This document shows positions 45,899-58,400 of a stretch of 64,000 bases of DNA, piece after piece (the first letter of the stretch is position 1; the number at the start of each line of letters is the position of its first letter). A program made the position numbers and the translations under genes. The notes under the pieces are model-generated. The model ran no database searches. It had not been told where the DNA came from and worked only from the letters and a program-made list of their open reading frames with translations. The DNA lies in the NCBI GenBank assembly GCA_963969345.1, contig OZ017768.1, forward strand, positions 3,124,718-3,188,717, in the 5' to 3' direction. The DNA comes from Turbatrix aceti. Its lineage: Eukaryota > Nematoda > Chromadorea > Rhabditida > Panagrolaimidae.

Positions 45899-48366
45899 AT
45901 CGAGAGTGAAAGCCATGGCATGGCGCAGCGGCCCTAGCGACCAGCTGGCAGGAGACAGGAACGAGCTAACACCCATTTACTATTATTTGTTTGTTTGTTT
46001 TGCACCATGTACCGCGAACATTTCGGGTGGGTGAGTGGACAGCGGTCACGCCTTTTCCTTCCTTTCCTGTCTCCCCCGCGTGACCAAAAATGAAATAAAA
46101 ATACATTTGGCGGGTAGCCGCAAAAATTTCCAGCCGGCATCTTCTTTTTTCTTCCCTTATCCTTCCACAGCCGTGAAACACCTTGTCTCCTTCCTAGACA
46201 ACGACCAACGACGACGTCGACGTAAGCCGTGTAAGTGCACTCATTCCATCTTGGTGGTTGGTGGCAGTCGTTACTAACAGATTCCTCTCCTCTTTCATGC
46301 ATGCGCATGCACTTTCGCTCGCTCACGGCTGCTCCAAATAATGGGTACGTGCCCATTTTCGTCAGGTCTTTTTCTTCGCCTCATACTTTTTTTGAGGTGG
46401 TCATTAGACGACGCAATAAGCGTAATTAATAACTACTACCTTGCAGTAGCTCCTGGGCGCTGCGCAGGAGGAAAGTGAAGTGATTGCGGAGCCCTAATCA
46501 CCGTCCAGCGACCGTCCGAGGAGGTGGAGGGGAAGTTAGTTTTTTTTTCTTCGATTTGATGGCGGCTAACCCCATTCATTGCGCTCCCATCAGATCGATC
46601 GACGAGTCGATACGCGCAACAAGACGGGGGAAAACGTCGATGCGATGCAATTAGCCCTCGGCCAGGCCAGCAACAATCTTTGCGGTAGACTCAATTGTCT
46701 CTGCAGGAGGAAATCATAACTAACCGTCATCGGCCTTTCCTCCCACGACTGACAAAACGCGCGTAATCAATGTTCGCACGGGGAAAAGAGACATTGAAGG
46801 TGTCGCTCCGAAAAAATCGGGAGGCATTAGGGAAGCCGCTTCAATCCCGGCTTTGACCTAGTCGCCAGGAGCCGAGCCGGAGTCGGGAGTCGGGAATTTT
46901 GCAGCGTCTGATCACACCTAACCAGTTTTTTTCTTCTCCTGCATGTTTTGTTTTAATTCCGTTTTTGATGACATTGTGGCTGCTTGACAGAATTCGCGAG
47001 ATTTTCATTTAATGTAGTACCTCACATTAAAAAGCGAGGAAAAGTTGATCGATCGATCAATGGTCGGGGTCGTTGGAGGTATTTAGTCTTTTGCCTTCTT
47101 CCAAGACGATGAAGACGAAGAAGGTGGCGCGGTCGTTCATCGTTCATCGTCGTGGTAGTGCACGTCTAACAACTCGACGGCCAAATCCCCCGATTACATT
47201 TGAATCAGCCGGAAATGAGTTACCATGACGATGTGATGCGAAGTGAATGCATTCGGAGGAGCGTGTCCCATGTTTGTTGCCGTATTCGTATTCGTGTTCG
47301 TGTTCGTTTTCGTTTCCATTCATCGTGTGTTCTTCGTTCGATTTGCCTTTCTTTCTCCTGTTTCCGATGCCACCAAATTGGGAGCAAGCGAAACAAACAA
47401 CCGCGCAGGCCAGGTGCCGCGAATTTGTCACCACTTGAAGAGTAAATATAATCCATCCAAAAACCCGTTCTGTTTGGCACCCTGTTTGCTTTTTTTTGTG
47501 ATCGAAACGAAACGAAACGCAAACACCAAATACACCCCTCAAATTATCCAAACTTGTAACAAACATCCAGACACATTTCGACAAAAAAAAACACATTTGA
47601 ACGCGATTTCAATACAAATTCAATCGGCGCCCACGTGAAACAATTGGCGCGATTGTTTTACGTTCGTTCACCCGGTTTGCTCCGGTGCGCGTTGATGCGC
47701 GAACAAGTCAGGCCAGCGTGAAGAAAGCGGTGGCGGCCGCGGCGTTGCGCAGGGGCCAGGGGAGGGGTACTCGGATTTGCTGCTGCTGCTGCTGCAAGCA
47801 AGTCGCAAGCTTGCACGAGACAGCTGGCTGGCCAAGAAGGAGGGGGGGGGGTACTCGTCAGTAGCGCTCGCGGTTTATTTGTTCGCTTGTTTTGACAACA
47901 AATGGACGGCGTCGATGATGACGACCCCGTCGATAGCGAAAAATGGGTTCAAGTTCCATCCCTACCGCTAGCTACCGCGGACGATCGTTTTTAGTAGAGC
48001 TGCTTTTATACTTCCTCAAAAGCTTAAAAAAAGTTTTGACCTTTAAAAAAACGGGAAATTCGTAAATTTGGACCTTTGAAATGCATTTTTTCAAAAAATT
48101 GAAACCTAAAAATCCAAAAACATTTTTTAGGCCATTTGCGCTTCCGAAATTGTATACTTTTTATCGCTTTCCATCTTCAAAACCAAAATTTCTTTAAAAA
48201 ACCAATTTTCGCCAAAATAAGCCTCCCTGTTTATTTCATTTTCCAAACCCTGCTCCCTAAACACTGTCTTATCGCGATTGAAAATCACAGTCTTTCTGAA
48301 AAGCCCTTCGTTCGTTCGTGCCGCGCCAATTTATAATTGTTTGAAACGCTCAAAATATATAACTCA

Positions 48367-49434
48367 CATTTAAGAGCCACTCTGCGAGCAGATTTATTTC
48401 CGACTACACAGCCATTTTACACTTTCCGATGTTTTGTGCCAAAGTTGTAGGCACCTATAGGGAGGTTCCAAATTTCCATACCAAAATTTTTTTAGATGCC
48501 GGATTCTGGAGTTTCGGCTTCTGCAATTTTTGACGTCAAATTTTCAAACTGTTTCAAAAATTCTGATTTTTGGTATACAGGGGTATCTTGGCACGAGAAA
48601 TCGACTGGTGTATTTAGTTTTCTCAAAAAACATCTGACTTTTTTGAAAAAATGTGATTTCTGGTTTTTCCGCCCGTTTTTGTCCGTTGCTTGGCTCCAGC
48701 ATCCGTATATTACCCGGCGAAGTGGTTTTCGCAGGCTAATCTTGTAGCTTGGTTTCTGCTCTATCGGGAAAAGTGAAAGAAAAAATATATTAGCTCCATC
48801 AATTTTCGTTTCGAATTTTTTTATGACGCCAACTCGATCTAAAATGGTTGAAAAAGCGCACAGATCTTCCCCGCTTTGTGTGCGCGCAACGTGCGAGCGC
48901 GCGCCGTGCTGCAGCGCATGCGTTTCGCACGCGTAATCTCTCTTTTTTCGCTTGTTTTTGATCGAGTTGGCGCTATAAAAAAATTCAAAACAAAAATTGA
49001 TGGAGCTAACATATTTTTTCTTTCACTTTTCCCGATAGAGCAGAAACCAAGCTACAAGATTAGCCTGCGAAAACCACTTCGCCGGGTAATATACGGATGC
49101 TGGAGCCAAGCAACGGACAAAAACGGGCGGAAAAACCAGAAATCACATTTTTTCAAAAAAGTCAGATGTTTTTTGAGAAAACTAAATACACCAGTCGATT
49201 TCTCGTGCCAAGATACCCCTGTATACCAAAAATCAGAATTTTTGAAACAGTTTGAAAATTTGACGTCAAAAATTGCAGAAGCCGAAACTCCAGAATCCGG
49301 CATCTAAAAAAATTTTGGTATGGAAATTTGGAACCTCCCTATAGGTGCCTACAACTTTGGCACAAAACATCGGAAAGTGTAAAATGCCTGTGTAGCGCCC
49401 TCCACCTTATAAATAAATCGGCTCGCAGAGTACC
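48367..49434. repeat. 1.07-kb inverted repeat (arms ~475 bp)
   Basis: The left arm 48367-48841 and the right arm 48958-49434 are reverse complements with few differences. A 252-bp stretch (48496-48747 against 49052-49303) translates identically. The outer ends are ATTTAAGAG..ACTCTGCGAGC and its inverse. The GC-rich 116-bp spacer contains TGTGCGCGCAACGTGCG. The right end stops about 20 bp before the acceptor of the split-PH exon. It is a foldback or MITE-type element with no transposase. Confidence 0.9.
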
Positions 49435-49468
49435 TCTTAAATATTTATTTTCAGGGAAGTCCCAGCCG

Positions 49469-52400
49469 ATGTCTATCGATTCAGGACGACCCGTCACCTC
49501 GGGACAACCGTCGTCAGCCAACACGCCGCCACCACCACACTACCTGACGTATCGTCGGCGACAAAAGAGGCTACTCGGTTCTGGATGCCAGTATGTTGGA
49601 TGGCTCAGGGTGAAAGGTACGGTAAAAAAAATTTCGGGACGAAAGAAATTGACTCTGTGTTTGTTTGTTTGTTACCGTTTCTGTTGTTACACTTCAATGT
49701 TACAAATCGTGTCGAAAACACGGTGGTGGTTTTGAGGCGAAAGCTTTTGATTGTTGGCGTTTACGGTATTTTCATGTTTTTTTTTTACTTTTCGTCGTTT
49801 TTTTTTTGCTTTTTTGAATTTTGTGCATTAGTTTTTGATCTGTTTTACTTCCCAAACAGTTGTATCGTAACTTTCTGTAGTTTTCGCAAAAAATTCAGAC
49901 TTTTGACCAAAAAACAAAAAAACAGTGTCATTTTTTTCTGTTTTTGCAGAAACGAGCGTAGACGGCGCGCCCTCATCCGACTGGCGGCGTGGATTCTGCG
50001 TTCTCCGGCCCGATGAGTGCTCGCTGGTGTGCTACACCTCCGAGGAAACCGCCGGTCTCCGCCAGACCGGTCTCCGGACCATCCGCCTTGACCCCCAACC
50101 CCAGCCTCCGGCCGGTCCTCCTCCCCTGCCCCCCAAGCCGACGACCTTCTCCGTATCACTGGCTACCAATCCCTACTCCACGCTCCCGTGCCGTCCGAGT
50201 AGTCTGCAGAAGAAAAAATCCCGCAAACTCCTGCCTGGTTTGTCTGCGACCCTCGATCGCGTGGCCAGCCGTATGAATACCAATTACCTTGTCCGGAGTG
50301 CCACAATTGGACGTAAACAGCCTCCGGATTCCCTTTCCGATGATTTTTTCATCCTGGAAGATGCTCGTTCATCGGCGAAGGGGTCGAGTCGATCGCTCAA
50401 GTCCCTGGTTTATCAGCCACCCACGACGCCTTCGCCTTCGACCGCCGGTTCAGAGTACAATACCCTGAGGCCTATTCGAGGTTGGTTTTTGTGAAATTGG
50501 GGAATTTTTGGTTTGTATCCAGATTATGCGTTTGTATTTATTTTTAAAAACCGTTTGTTGCGGGGCCCGTGGCTAATCAGATTATGTGCAATAAGTCTAT
50601 TTTTATTGTTTTTGGGGTAATCTTGTTGATTTTCTCTTATTTTTAAAGGTCACCTTTCTCCTTCGTTCTAAATTATATCTTGGACAAGTTGAAATACGTT
50701 ATTCATGTTCTCTAGTCTCACCACGAAAGTGATACCCATCCGAATTCAATAATCCCAAAGACAAAAAATTCTGTATAAATTTCTTCCGCGTTCCTAGCTA
50801 CAATTTTTTTCTCCAACAAAATTTTTTCTCCTTTTTTTCTCTGTGTAGTCTGGATGAGTGGGTCTTGAGGATCAAGCGGGCGATTTTTCCGTAAGCCGTC
50901 TTTTGTCTCACCTGGACTCTTCCGAATCGAGGTGGTGGTGGTTTGTGTATTATTTGCTACTCTTTCTCTCCTTTTTCTTTTCTATTCTTTTCTTTTCCCG
51001 CAAGAAAAGGACGAGCGACGAACAAACACTTTTTCCAGTTGTTAACTAATTTTTTTTTATCGTTTTGCGCACCCTCTCCTTCGGTGGTCTGTCTTGCCTG
51101 GTCTTCATTTACTCCTCCTCCCACTTTTAAAAGCAAGAAGAAGCCGGCCGCCGCGTCAACCGACCGAGGAAGCCAGCCTTCTTTGGCTGGGACTCCTGGA
51201 ACGAACTTCTTTGGCTGGAACTGTGGATATTTATTATTATTTTTTTACTTTTCTCATAATCGTCGGTTAGGATGAGTCAAACGCTAAATCCCAACCTAAT
51301 TGTCATCCGGCACCGAGGCCCGCCTACAGGTGGCTACGTGCCACCTACCAGGAGATTTTCCCGGTCCTGCGATCACCTTGACGCGTTCATCGGCGACGAT
51401 TCTTCGACATCACCTGCCCGGATTAATCGGAGGCATGTCCCGCGTCAGCACTACGCTACCCACGTTATTCAACGGCCCCAGACCGGTGCCATCGCTTCTC
51501 CGATGACTTTTCGACATCTCATGGCCAACGCTTCGAAGGCAAAACTGAGGCAAATGCCAAAGCTGCCATCGGGCGTTACGGTCATTCCCGTTCGATCGAA
51601 TAATCAAATTCAAAGCCAATTCCAAAATCAGGCGAATTACGGTGGGTTTTGATCAACAAAAAAAATTTGAGCAGGAACAGGTTGTTTTCATTGAATTACA
51701 TACATACGTTCACAGTTTTTTTCTGTTTTACGATAGTTTCTGTTTGTATTTTTTTTGACGAGACAATTTTTTATGGTCTTTCATTGTTCAGAAAACTTCT
51801 CGATGGCTTGTTTCTTTCAAGTGCTACTACTGGACTAATTCAATTCTCACATTGGACAATTTTTGGGGCTTTCTTCTTCTCTTCATTTTCTTGTTCATTG
51901 TCAAACCAGCAATTATCCCACTTGTTCGGGCCGCTTGAACTCTTGACAACTTTGCGGGATTGGATTTTGACGAGAACGAGACAAAATATATGTAACATAC
52001 ATAGAAATCCGTTTGTTAGCTGCTGGCTTCTTTTTTTGGATCTGGTTATTTTTCCCATTTTCATAGAGAGCAGAGAGAAAACTTGAAGGACTCCTCGTTT
52101 CTCTGTCTTACAGCCAATGAGTTTGTATGTTTAATGACTCGATCACCGGGGACGATGAAAAAAAAAGAAGAATGAATGGTGTTGTTGATGTTGCAAAAAT
52201 TGATGGAAAGGCATCTTCATCGGACGGCCACGGCCGAGGCGTCGTGTGGCTTTTTTATGCGTGAGACAATGAAACCGACGATGACCTTCACCTTCTCAGG
52301 CTAATTTTAATTTTTACACGATTGGAGTTTGTTTAAACACATTTCAAGGTAAATGATACACCAATCTGACTGTGCAGGGCAGAAGAAAAGTGTGACTCTT

Positions 52401-55400
52401 CTGGGTTTAGTACCCCCCAAATTCCCGTGCAATTGAGGGCGGCGGCGGTGGTGGCGATGTCATAAACGGGCAAACCACCGGCATAAAAAAAGTACAGTAC
52501 AGGTCATTATAAAAGCCTCCCATTTTTCGGGGCATCTTACCATATAGCTTCGATCAACCGACAAAAAAATTTTTTTTCTCGAACAAAAAAATTAAAAAAT
52601 ATTTTTTTTCATCGCAAAAAAAATTTGAAACCATTTTTTTGCTAAAAAATTCAAAATTATTTTTTTTCGCAAAAAAAAATTATACAAACATTTCTTTCTT
52701 CCGAAAAAAAATTGAACAGTTTTTTTTTGCTAAAAAATTCAAAATTATTTTTTTTCGCTAAAAAAATTCAAAATTATTTTTTTTGCAAAAAATTGACACA
52801 AACATTTTTTTCTTCCGAAAAAAATTTTAACTCTTTTTTTCTTCGTAAAAAAAATTGAACAGATTTTGTTTGCAAATAAAATTGATACGAAAATTTTTTT
52901 CTTCCAAAAAAAAAATTGTTGACTGATTTGATTCATTCGTTCGTTCGTTCGTTTCCCTCGGAAAGGCAGGCAGGTGTCTTCAATTGTTATCTGCCTCTCA
53001 CTTTGTTGATAGACGGCAGAAGCGATGATGTTTTGTTTGCACTGCAAACCATACCATGTTTTCTGTCTTCTAACGGCGTCCGAAATTCTCTATTCCATTC
53101 GCAAGCATTTGTAGTCTGCCTGCCTGCCATCGGGCTTAACGACACCTGAAGATGCACGCACCTGGAGAAAGTCTGCAATGCATGCTGCGTGTGGACACTT
53201 TTGATTACGGTTGGTCATGGTATAATGAGCATCAAACAGGTTTGAAGGTGACACGCGTGTTGGTTGGTTGGTTGCAGCAGGGATCAAAGATGCATGCATT
53301 CATGCGCCTTTCGACTTTTTTTCAAGGATTATAGGGGGCTGGGGTTGTAATGGGAATGTGAACTCTGCGGGTGTCAATTCGATCTCGAAGTTTGTTTCGG
53401 TTTGAAATTTGTTTTCCCAGCGTAGAAAAATTGTTTTTTTTGATTTTTTGTGTATCTTTGCGCCTGAATTTATTTTCCAGATTTACGACGCTCATTTGCC
53501 AGGTCTTGACTGGAATTTCCAAAAAAATCCCCTCAGGGACAATTGGCCATAAAGAGACGATAATTCGTGGTCGTATCGTAAAACGACACATGTTTTAACA
53601 TGTTTTAAGGCGAAGGTTGTCTATCACACGTTCCGCCACGGATGCCGCGCCGCCTGCGCCTTGGATAGATACAAAAGAAGTCGAGTCGACTCGCGAAAGA
53701 ACATGACAGCCCAATAATTGCAACAATGTAAGGAACGGCCGTGGCGGAGGCCGGAGAGAGGGGATATATAGATACAAAAACGAAAATGATCCGTATCGCT
53801 GATGTGAGCGCAACAACCCATGTAAATACTTACTATTTATGTCTGTGACATGACTGCCACCGGCTGGTGCCTGTTGGTTGTGCCCTTGTGGCCCCCTCTC
53901 TCGGCTGTGGTGTCATCGTGGCCATCTGCGCTGCGCGCATCCATGACACTACACTGTCGCTTACGATTTTTATGCCACCCAGTTAGTTGGTTAGTTGAAT
54001 TCTTCGTCGACAGCTGTTTGCAATTTTCCATTCTACTATTTATTTTTTGCGCTCTTTTTTCAATATACATAGTTTGATTCACATTTGGTTAGTTAGATGG
54101 ATGTGATTGTTGTTATGCGATGCAACATTCAACTTTGCCCACTTGCACTTCCGCGCTCAGTTTCTTTGTCTAATTTAATAATGTTTCATTAGGATTTTCC
54201 AAAAAGATAGCTTTTACTATGAAAATTTTTTTCTGTAAAATTTAACTGCATAAGGCATGATCTGGCAGAGTTACGCTTGCTGTAAATCGCATTTTTGCCA
54301 TTTTTGACGATTTTTGGCACGTTTTAGCTAAAAAAAACGATGGAATTTCCAAAAACTTGGGTTCATATTGATCGACGTGATTTTTGATAGAAAATCCGAA
54401 AAAATATAAAAATACAGGATTATCACTGAAAAATGCCAAAACAAATGTTGTCATTATGATTCTTTTTTAAATGCGATTTTTGGCATTTTTAAAGTGATGA
54501 TTCTATATTTTTATACGTTTCTCGGATTCTCCAACAAAAATCACGTCGATCAAGGTGTAACCCGACTTTGGAATTGCCATAGTTTTTTTTCAGCTTCAAC
54601 GTGCCAAAAATCGTCAAAAACGGCAAAAACTTGATTTTTGACAAGCGCAACTCTGCCAGATCATGCCTCAGGCAGGTAAATTTTACGGTAAAGACTTTTC
54701 ATCGTAAAATTTACTTTTCGGCAAAATTTCATGATTTTTCTAAATATTGCCTGATCCTTTTGTCCGGTAGGTCCCCGAAATCGACCCCGACTCCGACCTA
54801 GATTCTCGACCCAAGGCAAGCCACCTCATCCTCCTCCTCCTCTGATGTCTTCATCGTGCGATGGATGCGATGACGCAGCCCCGCTCGTGACCGTTTGTCA
54901 TCGTTCGTTCCCTCCGAGCTCAGGGCGTCTGCGTCTGGAGACAACCCTCCGATGTCATCGCTGCTGCTGCCGCTGCTGCGTACCGCATTCATCCCTGCAA
55001 ACTTTGATCAAATAAGGCAGGCGCTGGCGCGGGCGCGGGTGCTGTCGAACGATGACAACTGTCAAAAACGTGGCCTCTTGGGCGGAATGGGGAAAATGAA
55101 ATGCTTTTAGCCTTCCGCGCTAAAACGAAAACGACAAACGACATTTTTTAACCATAAACACTCGCTCAGAGGCTCTTTGATTTCTGTTAAAGGCGAACAT
55201 GACAACTTAGAGCACCCTAATTTCCTAAATATTTTTTTTTCACGCATCACCGTAAAATTGGCGTTGATTCTGATTTTTTTCTGTTTTGTTTTAACGGATT
55301 ATCCGCACTCGCGCAGAGCAGATTCTGAGAGATAGTGGCAGCGTGTTTTGCGCCATAGGGCGACAACGGTTACTCAATCTCACCACCTGTGGGCTGTAGG

Positions 55401-58400
55401 CTGCCAAATCAACCGGTTTTTGTTTTTCACCACGCCGGCCACGCCCTGTGGTTTTCGAAGGTTTTTGCTTCGAGTGTTGAGGGGTTCTTGCTTGCCACCC
55501 CTCCCATACATACATCCCGTTGCGCGCCCATACTTTCAACCCCTGACGGCCCATTTAGGCACTTTACACGTCCAGGAAGGGTATTATTAGCCTCGATTTG
55601 CTTGGCCATTCACTGGCACGCTGGAATGCATTTTTTCATTTTTTTTACCGCCTTGGCCATTCAAGTTTGTTTGTTTTCTCCTCCTCCAGCTTCTAAATAA
55701 TATTTTTTGTCTGCTTTTGAATTGCCTTTTTTTTATTATTTTATTTCTTGACAGCTCAATTGAATGCTTCAGAGGCGCCGGTGAGCATGAGCAAGCGTCC
55801 GCGTGGCGTGGCTTCTTTTTGCTTCGCATGGCTGGTCTTGGTGTATATTTATTAAATAAATCAGGATGCTTTCTCGTGCCTCACAATCACAGACAGAAAC
55901 AGATGCTGTGTTTTTAGAAAATTGTGGTTGTGGTTGACGATGGAGATCATAAACTTTGATGCAGTCGAATTGCTGCCTTCTAGATTTTCGTCTGTCAGAG
56001 GTAAGTTTTCTAAATACATAAAATTCATTCCTGCAAGCAAGCTTGTCTCTCTTTTTTTGCTACAAAAAAAACTGGGCGCAAACTTATTGTTAGCCGCCCT
56101 TTTTTGCAAGGGCATGCAAAAAAAATTGAGTTCTGACTCATTTTCCCATCACCATCGCCGCCATCGTTGTCGGAAGGCAATTTAGGGTAATGGTCTTGAA
56201 AATGGCTTTGTCTTCGTTCTTCGACCGTTCTGTTTTGTTCTGTTCTATTTTTTTTTGGATTTACGACAAGTGGATGATAATCTTGCGAGGCAGGCTTTTT
56301 TCTCTCTTTTTTCTTGGTGGCTGAAATTTCCTGCTTCTCGCTGAATAGCGTTGATTCACCGATTCCGATTCACCTTGCATTCATTCTCATTGCCCTGGTT
56401 TTGTCTTCGGGGGTTGTGGTGGGCTCCCGGGCGGGCGATGATGCATCCGCATCCATCCTCCCGAGGCGAGGCGGTGGCTCGAGGTCAAATTCTTCTGCTT
56501 GACCCCCCTGCTGATGTGCAAAATAATAGTAGCCGGAAATTGCGGTGATCAAAAACTCCTGCGGTGTTTTTTTTTCTGATGATGTGGGGGATGATCTTAA
56601 AAATCAGGGGTCGAACAAAATTTTTTGGTTCGCGAACGAACACGAACATTTTGAAAACTATTTTTAGCAATAAAGTTTACGAATACGTTTTTGGCTAATT
56701 CCGACCGTAAATTTTGAAAGAAACAATTCGGGTCCCGAAGCGCAAATCGCATTTTCGTTGCCAGAAATCATGTAGCGGGAAAAACTGAATTTGAAAATTC
56801 GAAACAGAAAAAAACTGAATTTTTTGCGCGAATATGACCATTTGGCAATTTTGCTTAAAAAAAGACGAACGCGAACATTTTTGACCGTGTTTGCGAACGA
56901 ACACGTTTGGACGAAAATTTTTCAACCTGGTTTGAGGGTCTTGAAACGAAAATCTAATTTTCGTTGTAAAAGAACATGAAGCGGGAAATATTGAATTTGA
57001 ACGATTTGTTGATCAACTTTTGCCTATTATTGATTCTTGATCCCCTTTGAACTAAACAAACACCAAAATATTGTAGTAATCTTCGTTTCAAATTGACTCG
57101 AGGTCCTTTTTTTGGAGAAATGAATGGGAAAACATGTTGTAAAACAGTGTTCCCTCCTGTGTAGGCATAACGTTCATTCTGAATTTCTGAATCAACTGGT
57201 CAGACAAGTTGGGGGGTTGTTATTGCGTACCATTACCATTACCATCAACATCGCCTACCTATTGCCTGTTGCCTCTCTGGTTCGATCACCACCGTCGACT
57301 GACTGTGAAGGGGGTATTGTCACCTCCTCGGAGTCCTCAACCCTCAACGAACACGCCGCCGCCGCCACACGCTCGCCCTTGAGTGGGTCCTTCGAGGTCT
57401 TTCTCGCCCCCTCCCCCCCTCGTTACTTCCCTTCCAGCCTCGACGGGGTTTGATTTGATTGTCCCGACCGTTCCTGGGCCCAATCGATCATCACCCGGGG
57501 GTGGTGGTGATTTTTCTGATCGCGCAGCACTTTTTCCTTTTTTTCGGACAAGACAATAGAACAACAAAATCTCGAGTCAAAGTTTGCTGATGTGAGTAAC
57601 ATAAGCCTGAGTCAGGAAGAGTAATCCCCTCTAAAATCCCCTGTTTTACGGGATTGCACTGTTTTTTTTCTGTTTTTTGCGCAATTTACGTGGGGGACGA
57701 TTGGATGGTCGCGCAACAACCAGCCAACCAACCCGGTGGCGGCAGCAGCGGCTGTATCGAATCCTGCAGGATGCAGAGGTGAATGAATGAGAGAATGAAT
57801 AGTTCGTCGTCGATCCATCCATCCATCCGAACGACGTAGACGTAGACTGTCGAAGGGGGGGTTTTTTTTCATCCGGCGAAGGCGAAGGTGGAAGGTGGTA
57901 CACGCGTGCGTATACACGCCACGCATGCGAGGAGTGCGAGTGCGATGGTGCCCGCCTCTGTGAAAGTTTCTCTCTCCCCCCCCTCCCTCCACCTCACCGG
58001 TTTAGGCGTGCTGCGTTGCGTTCGTTGTGTTTCGCCTTCTCACGTTTTTCAACCCCCTTTGGCTGTTTGACAAGCAATTCTGTGGTCGTCTCGTCGACTG
58101 ATCTCGCGTGTGAGGAGAGGTGTTCGTCCAAATCAAACCGCCCCCTACATAACTCAAAAACTGAAACTGACTGTTCGACCGACGATGAAAATGAATATCC
58201 GAGTGCTCTAACCTCTCTGGAATCATGATTTCGTAACAATTTGTCATCCGCGCAACCCCGCCAGATTTTGTTATACCCTCCAACAACGATGAAGTGTCCA
58301 TCCTGGTTGCTGAGAATCTGGAACTTTGTCGTCTTCTGTATCCGCTTTGTCTTCTGCTGCGGACGAAAGCGTACCCGTCGACGACGGCACTTTGTTGCGC

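Larger units (their letters stand above)
42936..48366. other. 5.4-kb gene-poor region upstream of the SynGAP-like gene
   Basis: No protein-coding gene is supported. The base composition is balanced and not homopolymer-rich, unlike the introns, with many short conserved-looking motifs and two perfect hairpins (45318-45362 and 45862-45898). CTG/CAG triplets lie at about 47780. It may be enhancer and promoter DNA of the downstream gene. Confidence 0.4.

Noticed and set aside
48496..49303. Two identical 83-residue open frames on opposite strands
   Set aside because: They are the two arms of the inverted repeat; the frame is a by-product of the palindrome, and codon use is unlike the real genes.
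57612..57992. 126-residue minus-strand frame in the SynGAP-like intron
   Set aside because: Built from GGCGAAGG and ATCCATCC simple repeats; no splice signals, no recognisable domain.
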